Notes: generated by a model from the letters alone, not told the origin. A DNA stretch of 28,547 nucleotides from Azolla pinnata (GCA_037176905.1 JBBBWG010005202.1:1-28547), one strand, 5' to 3'. Positions 1 to 9,513 are shown, counted from the stretch's first letter. Program-made: numbers and translations.

Positions 1-17
1 CATTGCTCTTGCTCCGA

Positions 18-120
18 TCTTGCTTCCTTCCTTTCCAATCTCTTCCTCTCCTCTTCAAAGACCCCAGTGGTCATCACTTGACTCACGCACAGATCCGGCG
101 CCGTACGGCACGACAACGTT
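18..120 (+). repeat. retroelement leader-like repeat, copy A
   Basis: A pyrimidine-rich stretch followed by GACCCCAGTGGTCATCACTT and GACTCAC recurs at 1903-1990 as GACCCCGGTGGTCATCACCC and GACTCAC. Both copies then reach a GGCACGACA / AGCACGACA block. Copy A carries about 17 extra bases (CAGATCCGGCGCCGTAC region). A CT-rich tract leading into a conserved block in the same orientation is what an LTR end plus primer/leader region looks like, but no standard plant tRNA primer-binding site is visible, so the retroelement reading is an inference. Confidence 0.5.
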
Positions 121-359
121 ACCATCAAGTTATAAACTATCATGATAATCTCCAAATTCTTTGAGACCTCAATTTCCTTCCCACCTAGTTCATGTCGAGT
201 TCACCAAATGTCGTAGAATTTTGGGTTGTATAGCTCCAGATATGTGTGTTAAGGTGGAACCACTGTGGTTTTAAACCGTGAGATGGATATTTGCCGGAGA
301 TTAAGAGAAATATGATTGTCATTAAAGAGAATGTCTACAATTGTGTCCCCAGATTACAA

Positions 360-372
360 GAATATTCTAGAA
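360..372 (+). promoter_or_regulatory. heat-shock-element-like trimer
   Basis: GAATATTCTAGAA is a perfect GAAnnTTCnnGAA trimer, the binding consensus of heat-shock factors. It lies in AT-rich repeat sequence with no gene directly downstream, so it may be the remnant of a retroelement U3 region like the one at 4519-4531. Function is not shown. Confidence 0.3.
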
Positions 373-404
373 AATATATAGAAACAAGAGCATGTAAGAT
401 TATT

Positions 405-862
405 AATATCAGAGAGATCAGGGTTTAGGAAAAGAGATATTAGAGAGATTAGGTTTAGATAATAGATATTAGAGAGATTAGAAAGATTAGGTTTGGATAA
501 CAGATATTAGAGAGATTAGAAAGATTAGGTTTGAATAAAATATATTAGAGATTAGGTTTAGATTAGAGATATTTTAAAGATTAGAGGAATTATGATTCAA
601 TTTATATGACATATTAGGGTTTATGTGAAAGATAGATTAGAAGAGATATACATTAGGGTTTACAAGAGATATTATAAGAGATTGGGGTTTAGTGGAGAGA
701 TGAGAAGAGATTAGGGTTTAGTAGAGAGATGAGAAGAGATTAGGGTTTAATAGAGAGATGAGAAGAGATTAGAGTTGAGGTGTTAGGGTTTTGCAATTAG
801 GTATTAGGGTTTAAAAAATAAGGTATTATAGTGGTTTGGAAGTATTAGGGTTTAGATATATG
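405..862 (+). repeat. degenerate telo-box minisatellite, 29-bp period in its core
   Basis: A purine-rich tandem array repeatedly contains TTAGGGTTTA or close variants. In the best-preserved part the TTRGGG core starts at 682, 711 and 740, a period of 29 bp, each followed by a segment like GTAGAGAGATGAGAAGAGA. Flanking units (from about 405 and up to 862) are more diverged (AGATTAGGTTTAGA types). TTAGGGTTT is the reverse complement of the plant telo-box AAACCCTAA and overlaps the plant telomere unit, but the spacing shows this is a minisatellite and not a telomere tract. Confidence 0.75.
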
Positions 863-950
863 AGATTACGGTTTTTCTTCTAAGTATATGCTCTTTTCCC
901 CCCTTCTATGGACACCACTCCTTATATAGGTTGTGGAGTTAGTCGCCATA

Positions 951-1137
951 GAAAAAAAAAAGGGTAGGAAGAAAAAAGTAGGGAAAACGTAGAAAAAAAG
1001 TAGAGGAAAAAAACTGCAGAAGGAAAAAAATATAAAAAAATAAAAAAAGGAGTTGGCCTTGTGACCTATGCTTAAACACAATTGTTTTATCCACCATCCC
1101 CTGCAAGCTATACTTTTTTTTGTTTTTTTTGTTCTTA
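951..1137. repeat. A-rich purine tract followed by T-rich tract
   Basis: 951-1050 is a series of A runs separated by G or GG (GAAAAAAAAAAGGGTAGGAAG and similar). 1111-1137 is nearly pure T. There is no coding signal. If the flanking repeats are LTRs this lies inside the element, but it is not at the position expected of a polypurine tract. Confidence 0.55.
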
Positions 1138-1504
1138 TTGTGACTCAACATTTCTTCTCTCCATGCGTTTCACATCATAGATCCAAAACATCAAGACACC
1201 ATGACTTCATAGATTAGGGCTTCTAATGTAATTATGGCCCAATCCAACTTTCAGTCATTCGATTCGGTGACCTGTTTAACACACTGCCTCCCACCTTTGA
1301 TACAGAATATATATTTTGTTGCAATAGCACCTAGTTCGCAAAGAACGCGGTGAATTCTTTGAAAGTATCGTCCATATCCCTTTGAGTATGGTATGACTTC
1401 CTTATTTGGGAGAACTCTTTATTGTCATAATGTACACGGTACACCCGTTCTAAATAGTAAAAACATGAGAATAGATAACATATCGATAAACTAATACTAT
1501 ACGT

Positions 1505-1990
1505 GCATACGGCAGGACTTGAACCCTATACCTTCAGGCTATTAGTTTTCCACTACACTAATGTCTTATAAGTTACATCAAAAGCAATCCATATATGATA
1601 AAAGCAAAGTTCACGTGCATTTGATAAAAGAAAAGCACGCATGCACGACTAGCGTGCATGAGCACATGCATAACCAATGTGCATGAATGCATGCACGGCT
1701 AGCGTGCATGAATGCATGCACAACTTTTATACAACTACATAAACAAGGCTAGTTGAAGTCTTGTTCATCAAATCATCAAATCATCAAATCATCTTATGAG
1801 TAATAATCATCATAAAAAAGAATCATCATTGGTTGGAGGATCATAATCGGTTGCTAGAGAAATTCTTGAGGATTAAACATTCAATCCATTACCATTCATG
1901 TAAGATCTTTCTTTCTTTCTTTCAATCTTTTCCTCTCTTCGTCCAGGACCCCGGTGGTCATCACCCGACTCACACAGCACGACACCGTAA
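1505..1990 (+). mobile_element. candidate LTR with CATGCATG-rich U3 and leader repeat copy B
   Basis: The segment starts with GGCAGGACTTGAACCC, similar in style to the LTR starts at 4271 (CAGGGCACTTGAACC) and on the minus strand at 27841 (CAGAATCTCGACTCGAACC). It contains a palindrome-rich block (1638-1720), a weak TATA-like TTTTATACAA near 1726-1735, then a CT-rich tail and the leader repeat shared with 18-120. A U3-TATA-U5 order would fit a plus-strand LTR of about 450-490 bp. Neither end is proven and no target-site duplication was found. Confidence 0.35.
1638..1720. repeat. two 50-bp-spaced hairpins of CATGCATG type
   Basis: ATGCACGACTAGCGTGCATG at 1641-1660 recurs with one change (ATGCACGGCTAGCGTGCATG) at 1691-1710, a 50-bp period. 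Each copy is an inverted repeat with arms CATGCACG and CGTGCATG around a 5-base loop. Additional TGCATG words lie between and after. CATGCATG is also the core of the plant RY regulatory motif. Confidence 0.65.
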
Positions 1991-3192
1991 TAGCTAGTGA
2001 GGTGGTCCTCAAACCTCCCTTTCTTCGCTGGCCTCCAAGTCCAAGAAGGTGCGGACGAGTCTCGACGAAAGATCATCGAAGTTCACCACTTTCAACACCT
2101 CATCAATGTCTGCCCATGGAATGGTCTTCCCAACTCGGATATAACTGTCAAGTCCACGACACGTAAGCCAAGCTATCAGCCGTGGCATCAAAAGTTCGAC
2201 AGCTCGCATCCTGCTTTCGTTGTACTCAACTTTTGTAATTCGTCGTAGGTCGCTCGACTTTCGTACTCGTCGTAATTTCCGGCTATAATCGAAATTACAG
2301 CACTCTGCTCTTTTTTGCATTTCCCTATGACATGATAAAAAATGAGCCCCCTTTATAGCCCTACCCTTCACCAAAGTTGCAACATGGTTACAGGTCATGG
2401 CCATAACTCTTCGTTTGTCCACGAAAAATCATGATTATTCTTTTTTAGTGTCAACGCCAAATTGTATATTGTATTTATTGCAAGTCGCCACGAAAAGCAA
2501 TAATGATTTTTTCGGCCGTTAGTCCCACGTGTCCGCTTACTAGAATCAGTTATTGAGGTTCGCACGTCGTCACGAAAAAACAATAATTACTAAAAATGCG
2601 ATGGTTATTTGCATACATTTGAGAATACAAAGAATTAATGTCCTTTTCACGAAGTGTCATCATTATTTAATCGATTGAATAATATGTCTTAACTATCGAG
2701 CCTTTTTACGAAATGATATCATTACTTTGATATTCGCCAAATTTTCTTCTCACAACGACGGGTATTCACTTTCAATAAAATAAGATGTGCCTTGACTCCT
2801 TCGAACTACTATGGATAATGGCAAAGTCCTAGTAAATATTCATCGTATTCTCTTTCGAATTACTATGGATGCCTTCTATAACTCCGCCAATTTCGTAATC
2901 CATCTTGGAATTTTTCGACATCAACGCGTGCCGAACTCTTCCCAATTCGTACTAGTACAGATTCTAGAGCTTTTAACATGTCTCAACACAATCGCTACGA
3001 CTCCATATTCTTCCTTTTCTTTGTACGACAAATTCGTACTAAAGTGAATTACGACATTAGCTTCGACCAAGCCTGACTCACGTCCAGCTGAGTTGTCGTA
3101 TCTATTGTCATACTCAAGTTGATACGATCGCTTCGGGTTTTTCCATATTTCCACAGACGATACTATTATGGCGAGATCTACTTTGTACTTAT
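1991..3192. other. intergenic or repeat-derived stretch, no recognisable gene
   Basis: The longest open stretch is on the minus strand (2009-2422, 137 codons). Its predicted protein is basic and charged but matches no family I recognise, and it runs into the leader repeat at its end, so I do not call it a gene. The rest is AT-rich with many TCGT/ACGA words and no reading frame, RNA gene or promoter I can support. The stretch is probably old transposon sequence. Confidence 0.4.
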
Positions 3193-3599
3193 TGTCCGAC
3201 TAGCCTAAGATGACGGACCTCCTAGGATCTCGACCATAGGGGTATGTCTATTCCTTATTCTGAAGTCATGGCCGTGCAGATTTCTTGTGAAGTCACGCTC
3301 AGACCTTTTGTCTAGGGGAATGGATTGGGTGGTAACTACATGGCCTTCATGCATGCAAGCCATGTGGCATTCATGCATGCAAGCCACGTGGCGAGCATGC
3401 ATGAGGCTTAAAGCAGTATAAATACTGAGCTGGTCTCAGTATTGAACCATTCCGGTTTAACGCCAGTCTTCAGCGCCTTGTACTCAAAGTCTCCTGGTAA
3501 TACATATCTAGTCTTCTTGTTCAGTTCTGGTTTTCTTCTTGTTGTGTTCGTGTCTTCCATCGTTGAGTTCATCGTTGTCGACGAGCTTAAGCCGTGACA
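3193..3599 (+). mobile_element. candidate LTR (TG...CA) with 24-bp repeats and TATA box
   Basis: A candidate TG start (TGTCCGAC at 3193) and CA end (GCCGTGACA at 3591-3599) bracket a promoter-like layout. Three 24-bp tandem units of TGGCnTTCATGCATGCAAGC type start at 3341, 3365 and 3389. TATAAATA follows at about 3418, then a T/C-rich tail. The gypsy integrase similarity on the minus strand (3600-3770) breaks off exactly at the CA end, as expected if an LTR element inserted there or if this boundary is an LTR junction. The start is the weaker end, and no target-site duplication is visible. Confidence 0.4.
3341..3412. repeat. three tandem 24-bp units
   Basis: Units begin with TGGC at 3341, 3365 and 3389. 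The first two share TTCATGCATGCAAGCCA almost completely and the third is partial (GAGCATGCATGAGGC). They lie just upstream of a TATA box, the position of U3 enhancer repeats in plant LTRs. Confidence 0.7.
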
Positions 3600-3770
3600 A
3601 CTACCTACATAATGCCCACTTGCCACTTCACTATGGCATTCCCGTAAAACGTCTTTTTGCTCATTCGTCCATTCCACACGTCTCCATATTCTATCCATCC
3701 ATCCCATTGTGATCACCAAAAGTGTTAGTCTTTTAAATCGAAGAACCAAGTCTATCCAAAGTCGGGTCAA
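3600..3770 (-). pseudogene. Ty3/gypsy integrase zinc-finger fragment
   Basis: On the minus strand the reading frame gives a segment ending in VLRECHSEVASGHYVG, preceded by DRIWRRVEW. This is the typical gypsy sequence around the N-terminal HHCC zinc-binding region of integrase (pattern: bulky basic stretch, EqxxxLxExHxGxxGGHyxG). Only about 55 codons remain. The CxxC half of the finger and the catalytic core are missing, because similarity stops at 3600, the edge of a candidate LTR. It is a dead fragment of a retrotransposon. The family call is moderately safe because the motif is short but distinctive. Confidence 0.5.
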
Positions 3771-4270
3771 ATAGAAGATCGGTCATACACAGAGCATAAA
3801 GACTTATACTTGTATCGAAGACAAGTTACACAATGTGTAAAGTAATTTATATTACTCACAAATGTACAAAATCCCGACCCTTATACAATGAGCCCTCTAC
3901 AAGGCTTTATATACATGATTCATGTCTCTTCATTTCTCCCACAAATCATTATGTTATTTACAATTACGTCGTTATGTATTTCTTACGTGTAATTTATTCT
4001 TGCAGTTCATAATAGTCCGTGTGGTTACGGATCTTGATTCGTGCTGCCCGGCTCCGTACTATTATGATATTGCGGCCCGTTGGCGTATTGTTACAAATTA
4101 CTTTGTGATTGAAAGTTGTTATCATAAAGCCTAAGAAAAGCATTATCATCAAGTTCCATGGAGTGTTTTCTTTCAGCGTCTTATAGCGGCTTTCTCCTCG
4201 ACTTTTTTGTTGATCTTCATGGTAGTCATCTTCCTTTTATCTAATAAATGCATCCTTTCCAAAAGTCGAG
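3771..4270. other. intergenic, no gene seen
   Basis: AT-rich sequence with only short open frames. It probably belongs to the decayed gypsy element next door (upstream pol on the minus strand would lie here), but I could not read reverse transcriptase or RNase H motifs in it. Confidence 0.35.
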
Positions 4271-4518
4271 AGTCAGGGCACTTGAACCTAGGATCTCGTA
4301 CTACATAATTGAAAAGTCTAACCATTAAAATAGTTAATCATGATGCAAAATGTTAAATACCTACTTTTTTCATAATATAATGATTATTGTATTCAGAGAA
4401 AACTCTAGAACTTTCCATAACATTTTAGAACCTTTTAGAACATCCTAAAATATTCTAGGTATAGAACATTCTAAAACCTCTAGAGGATCCTAAAATATTC
4501 TAGGAATAAAACATTTTA

Positions 4519-4531
4519 GAACATTCTAGAA
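4519..4531 (+). promoter_or_regulatory. heat-shock-element-like motif in LTR U3
   Basis: GAACATTCTAGAA is a perfect GAAnnTTCnnGAA trimer and lies about 25 bp upstream of TATAAATAG (4557-4565). Neighbouring half-sites (TTTTAGAAC, ATTCTAGG, CATTCTAAAA) repeat the same phase imperfectly. This layout resembles heat-inducible copia LTRs of the Arabidopsis ONSEN type. That resemblance is in arrangement only. Confidence 0.45.
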
Positions 4532-4556
4532 ATCTTTAGGCTAATCTATAGAGACT

Positions 4557-4565
4557 TATAAATAG
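4557..4565 (+). promoter_or_regulatory. TATA box of candidate LTR
   Basis: TATAAATAG, a near-perfect plant TATA consensus, stands between the TTCTAGAA array and a pyrimidine-rich downstream region, as expected of the U3/R border of an LTR. Confidence 0.5.
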
Positions 4566-4804
4566 AGACATATATATCATCTCAAATCAGTTCGAATCAA
4601 CATCAATTTTAACCTTTAAGCCTTTCTTTTATCTAATTCCTCTTTGTAATCCTTCTATTCTAATAAACTCACTCTTCTATTATCAATCTACTCTTCTCTC
4701 TTCTTCTCTTCTCTTATATTTTCTTATATTCTTCTCTTATACTTGGTTCTAACAATGGAAAACATGTGGTAAAGGACATAAAAAATTTGTCATGCTTTTA
4801 TCGC

Positions 4805-5345
4805 GAGCTTTATAACGCCATTTACCACGAATTTACTAGAAATTTTACCATAGTTTTTTATGTGCATTTTACCACGAATTTACTGGCCATTTTAACACAC
4901 TTTTTGACGCAGCTTTTATTGTATTTTTTACGCAAGATTTATTGCTTCTTTGATGCTCCAGTTATTGCAAACCTAACGTGATTTTTACTGCTTATTTGCT
5001 GTTAGGTTGACGCTAGACATATTGTTTTATAGATGCGAGCTTAACTACCATATTGACACATTTGTTATTGCATATTTGACGAGATTTTACTGCATTATTT
5101 GATGTGAGTTTTACTGTAAATTTGACATGAGGTTTACCGTCAATTTGATGCTTATTTACCACAAAATTTGCCACATTTTAACTACTAATTTATTGCTCAT
5201 GTGCTAGACGGTTTAATGCTTATTTATTCTGCATTTGCTGTAAATGTGTTGCATGTTTATTGATACATAGTTGGATGTTTGCTAGCCATTTGTGAGTGCT
5301 TTGTTGTTTCTTTATCGCTATTTTACTCTGTGTTTACTAGAATAT
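4805..5345. repeat. degenerate array with about 11.5-bp and 23-bp periodicity
   Basis: Short T-tracts preceded by A or C recur at nearly regular steps: ATTT-type starts at 4820, 4831, 4842, 4853, 4866, 4878, 4889, 4900, 4913, 4923, 4937, 4948 and 4961, each followed by words like ACCACGA, GACGCAGC, ATTGC or GATGC. From 5051 the pattern sharpens into 23-bp units (5051, 5074, 5097, 5120, 5143, 5166, then 5188, 5211, 5233, 5255, 5277) of the type ATTTGAYGNGAGTTTTACTG. No protein is encoded. It directly follows the candidate LTR end. Confidence 0.65.
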
Positions 5346-5862
5346 TTTGTTGCAATTAATTGAATATTTTTACTCATATCTTTAAATAATAAAATTATAG
5401 AACTAAAATAAAAACTTCATATACATTAAAATCACAAAATGTTTGTTGACAATGAAAACACAAAGAAACTCAAGTTTTAAAAGAAACCCCAAAATGTTTA
5501 CGGAAACAAACAATACTCACTAGGGTTATTATTATTGTAAATATCTAACCCTAGTGACAAATTACCAGAGCCGGGGTCAGTGTGCGTTGCCTCAGTGTCC
5601 ATAGGTGATAAAGTACCTCTTAGCTCTGGGTTTTGCTCGAGCTCTCAAGGACCCGTTGCACCTTCGCTTGCCTCTAAATTAGCACTAGTGCCTAGCAGCT
5701 CATGTTGTATCCCTAAACCCAAAATCAGCTTGTCATCTGTGATTATGCAAAGACTTTTGAAATACAACCACGTCTAATGTCGTGAATGTATCTGGTGATA
5801 ATGCTCCTATCCAAACCTATCTAACCTCTACTCTCTTCAATGAAGTTGGAGGTTTCTTCAAC

Positions 5863-6268
5863 ACACAGACACACACACATTTATTTATTTATTTATTTAT
5901 TTCATTCATTTGTCTATATATATGTATGTACATGCATCTATATATGTATATTACAAGCATGTGTATGGCATCTAGCATCTGTGTTTATGTATGTACATTT
6001 ATGTAATATATATGTTATGTGTATATATGTACTATTGCAAGCACGTATATTATATGTTGTGCATATAATATACATGTATGTTTGCATGTGTGTGTATACA
6101 TTGTATGTATAGTTGTACATATTCATATGTATACAAATATGTATGTATGTGTATGTAATCTATTGATGTTTGTATATATGTACAATTATATGGATTGGCA
6201 AACATACATTGGTTGGCTTGCTGTTTATACATATATATCAATTTATATTTATATATATGTGTGTATTA
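5863..6268. repeat. compound microsatellite (CA, ATTT, TATG, TA)
   Basis: An ACACAC tract is followed by six or so TTTA units, then about 350 bp of TATG/TGTATA/ATATAT variants. Both strands show open frames rich in Tyr, Ile, Cys and His here; these are simple-sequence artefacts and not genes. Confidence 0.85.
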
Positions 6269-6511
6269 TGAAATGCCTTACACGCTAGAACGGATAACTT
6301 CTTTTATTAAACAAAATTGGAGGAAGAACTTAGAGTGGCTATAGAGGTGGCTATTCCGTGGATTACCTAGGTATGAAAGTAGGTTGATCAGGATGGAAGC
6401 AAGACAATACAAGTTGGCTTGAGCAGTGAGCAATGGACAACAATAGAATAGCAATTATCTTATGGAGAGCTTAGGGGTTTAGAAGAGTGACGATACGGTG
6501 GCTAAAGAAGA

Positions 6512-7000
6512 TCATTGTTTGGCTACCTCTGTTAAATTTAATCTTCTAGTTACTGTTTTATTAAAGGTGCCTTTAAGTTTAACATATTGCCCATTGATGG
6601 TTAGTACTAGCTCTTGCCAAATGTCTTTCATGGTCTCTTCAAGAGGTTCTTTCAATTTGTTGAAAAACCCTCTTAGCATCAGGCTTTCCAGATGTACCAT
6701 AATTTGATGATGCTAATGAGTTCCCATTGACTTCCATATTCTTGCCATTTTTTAGGAAGGGGCTAAGGGGCATTGGAGGCGTCCCCATAGATTTGAACTT
6801 CTATCACAACCCACACTATTTTAACGGCTTCACTCTCATATCTCCATGTATCATAATCATAAGTGCAAGTATACGGATAACTCTCATCCATATTTGTTTT
6901 TCCTTTGGACATTGCCATAGGCAATGAGCTTGCATTTCGGTCGCATGTGACATCTCAAACATTAGATATAAGTTTAGATGAACTTGATAGTTGTAAAGAA
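6512..7000 (-). pseudogene. non-LTR (LINE) retrotransposon 3' fragment
   Basis: On the minus strand, around 6890-6960, the reading frame contains ATEMQAHCLWQCPKEKQIW. This matches the Cys/His pattern of the zf-RVT region after plant LINE reverse transcriptases (ETxxHxLWxCPxAKxxW). Further downstream, after stops and shifts, a second segment (6512-6700) with DIWQELVLTINGQYVKLKG and a basic RRLNL stretch resembles the C-terminal tail of such elements. The first Cys pair, the reverse transcriptase core and the endonuclease are not found. It is a broken remnant; the call rests on two short motifs in the right order and strand. Confidence 0.45.
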
Positions 7001-7581
7001 TGTAAAGAATGTGATATATAAAGGTCAACGGGGAGGAGCACTTTGCTTTGTGATTGTTGGGAGTTCGTTGAAAGGTAATTTGTTCTAATTGATTTATCCA
7101 TCTCCAAACTTTTAGAAGTCTATACGCATAAAAAATGATCTCATCCACGTTCACATCCACATTCACATTCGGTCATCGTTAGACAAAGCAATTGTGCATC
7201 GTCCATGGTTGAGAGAATGACTGAACAGTGAGTTAATACCGTCAAAGTGATTATTAATTGGGCGGCAAGGCGAATCAGTGTATTTAAGACGGTTGTTTGC
7301 AGGAGGCTATAGTAAGCGGTGCATTGAATCAATAAGATGGGTACGTACTCAATGGGCACATGTCAATGGGCGGGGGCGCGAGGAGGCGATCAATTAAATA
7401 AGAGGCCATCCATGCTCATACCCTAGCGTAGATCAAAACTCACTTACCAAAGAAACCATACTCTCTCAACTATCATTAATGTCACTCCGGCGTTCTCTAC
7501 ACAGTACGTATAAAAAGCTTTATGGTTTATGGTGATGGGAGTGTAATACGCAGAGAGCATTGCCCATCGATCAGATCGATG

Positions 7582-7614
<33 letters not shown>

Positions 7615-9200
7615 ATCATTGCTTGTGGATGTAATAATATTAATACATGCAAGCAAGCAGGGCAGCTGATTCGGCGCAAATCATACATAACTACTTGTCC
7701 ATGGAACGGCCATATATATCTCTAGGTTGATAGCGAAAATGTCCTTTTTCTTCTTCTTCAGTTCTCACGGTAGACATAATGTGATGATTTCTTCAGCTTT
7801 TGGAACAATCCAAGATGCAAATGGCATGTGTGTGTGTGTCTAGATGGTGGGGGTAGTATGTCGTACACGGAGCGCGCGCACTCGCAGTGATGTGGGGATA
7901 CGAATGAAGGAAGGAATGCTGTTATTGCACGGATATGAATGAGCAAAGCGCAAAACGATATCATCATAGCCCTTCCTTCCATTCTTGCTTCCAAAGGAAG
8001 GAAGGAACAAGTGCAATGATGCATGTGTGTGTGTTGCCGCTTGCAGGGGTGGGCGGGCCACTCATTGTATAATGAGTTCATTCTTCTTGATTCGTGGCTA
8101 TGCAGCATGCAAGCAAGCATACATACGTACATACATACATACGTAGTGAGACACAAAATCTAGACAAGTTCATGTACATATATATGCATGAAAGATTATG
8201 ACTTCCGATCCTAAAAACGATAGTGGGATTACATATATATATGTATATATGTTTACTGGGGTTTGTGACGATGACCGGGATTCAAGGCAACATCGCGTGG
8301 GATTCGTGTCGCCGAGGCTCGGCAATACATGTTGTGTGTGCATACATAAACAAATGGATTACGTAATCTGCAAATAATATCGTGATCATTAGAGTGTCGA
8401 TTGGGGAGATGGTTAGTTGGCATGGAGAGAGTAGAGAGAATTACGATTAGCTTGGAAGAAGGCTCACGAGATTAGACAGGAGCTTTGCGTCACCAGCAAA
8501 GTCTCGACATCATCAGGAGATTATGATAACTGAGAGAGGGGAGTGGCCCTAGTATATATACCGAAGCCCTATGTCCCCAGACTGTTGGCACTGAACCACT
8601 TAATGTGCAGTGCTCAAGTAGAAAGGCAGGACTTGTTATATGTGTCACCTTTACGATCGAACAGGTTTTGACTCCCTCTTTCTAACGTGGTCTAGCTAAC
8701 ACCGATTGACCACGAGATCCATGATTTGAGTGTTATGTTCAGGTTGGTTCTTTCATGCGGCTGAACCGATAGACAAAATAAACAGCTAGCTAGATAGATA
8801 GATGAAAAACATAGAAAGATGCAAAGATGGATGGATCGGTTGGTAGCAGTTGGTTGGTGTGGTTGGCTTGAATCACAATGGGAAGAGCACAGACAGAGTG
8901 GTGCGGCCCGGCCCGTCGCGCTTCTCGATGATCGTTTCAGATGATCGATGGATCCGATCGATCATCTTGTTAGTGCGACTCCGAGTCGCTTACTTTCTGT
9001 TGTTTTAACTATGACACATGTGTCTACTATCTCTCTCTGTGTGTATGTGCGATGCGTTTGCTTGCTGCGTTTTCTTTCATGGCATATGCAAAGTTTGTGC
9101 ATACAAGATGATACATACGTAAGTGAGATGTAACACTAATGCTGTGATTTTGCTGCTTCAGTGATTACTTGTATACACACGCGCGCGCAAACCTTGAGAC
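7001..9200. other. intergenic, simple repeats, no gene seen
   Basis: Mixed-composition sequence. It holds a CAT repeat (7579-7616), ACATACATACG and GATAGATAGATG short repeats near 8120-8145 and 8790-8810, and a TATATATAC box near 8553 with no readable gene after it. Open frames up to 132 codons on the minus strand (7758-8156) contain Tyr/Met/Cys and His/Thr runs from the simple repeats and match no family. The last few hundred bases are probably the distal promoter of the NPH3-family gene. Confidence 0.4.
7579..7616. repeat. (CAT)n microsatellite
   Basis: About twelve uninterrupted CAT units. Poly-His and poly-Met open frames over it are artefacts. Confidence 0.9.
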
Positions 9201-9207
9201 ACACACC

Positions 9208-9493
9208 CGAGAGAGAGAGAGAGAGAGAGCAGAGAGCGAGCTCTGACTCCCAAGAAGCCTTCTTCCTTCCGTTCCTCTTCTTCTTCTTCTTCTTCTTCTT
9301 CTTCTTCTTCTTCTTCCTCCTCCTCAAGCCACTTACTATCTACTGTCTACTAACTACTACTACTACTACTACTACATCCCCTTCCCTCTTTTAGTTTGGC
9401 CTTCCTCTAATTCTCTCTCTCTCTCTCTCTCTCTCTGCACATTGCTCTGCTGCCTCCATCGCCACCGCCACCGCCACCGCCACCGCCGCCGCC
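9208..9493. repeat. five microsatellites in the NPH3-family gene leader
   Basis: In order: (GA)n at 9208-9229, (CTT)n at 9274-9316, (ACT)n at 9353-9375, (CT)n at 9412-9436 and (CCACCG)n at 9460-9493, the last ending about 20 bp before the start codon. CT and CTT runs are common in plant core promoters and 5' leaders. No TATA box is evident, so transcription probably starts within or near the CT tracts. Confidence 0.75.
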
Positions 9494-9513
9494 ACAGCGC
9501 CCAGCCGCCAGCC

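Larger units (their letters stand above)
4271..4754 (+). mobile_element. candidate 484-bp LTR with TTCTAGAA-rich U3
   Basis: The left end reads AGTCAGGGCACTTGAACC, close to the minus-strand LTR start TGTCAGAATCTCGACTCGAACC at 27841. The right end reads CTTGGTTCTAACA, a typical plant LTR end. The U3 part (about 4385-4540) is an array of ATTCTAGAA/TTTTAGAAC words, followed by TATAAATAG at 4557-4565, an AT-poor start region and a long CT-rich tail. The inferred length of 484 bp nearly equals the 481-bp LTR at 27361-27841, which shares the same plan. No clear primer-binding site or target-site duplication is visible, so it may be a solo or decayed LTR. Confidence 0.5.

Noticed and set aside
405..862. 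True interstitial telomere tract
   Set aside because: The TTAGGG cores are 29 bp apart and not consecutive heptamers, so it is a minisatellite with a telo-box word.
2009..2422. 137-codon minus-strand frame
   Set aside because: Longest frame in its region but it overlaps the retroelement leader area, has no recognised domain, and no promoter or splice context supports it.
5782..6288. Frames rich in Tyr, Cys, Ile and His on both strands
   Set aside because: Produced by TATG/TGTA microsatellites; no start context or conserved motif.
7758..8156. 132-codon minus-strand frame
   Set aside because: Includes simple-repeat segments (ACATACATACG, TGTGTG) and matches nothing; overlapping alternative frames are equally long.
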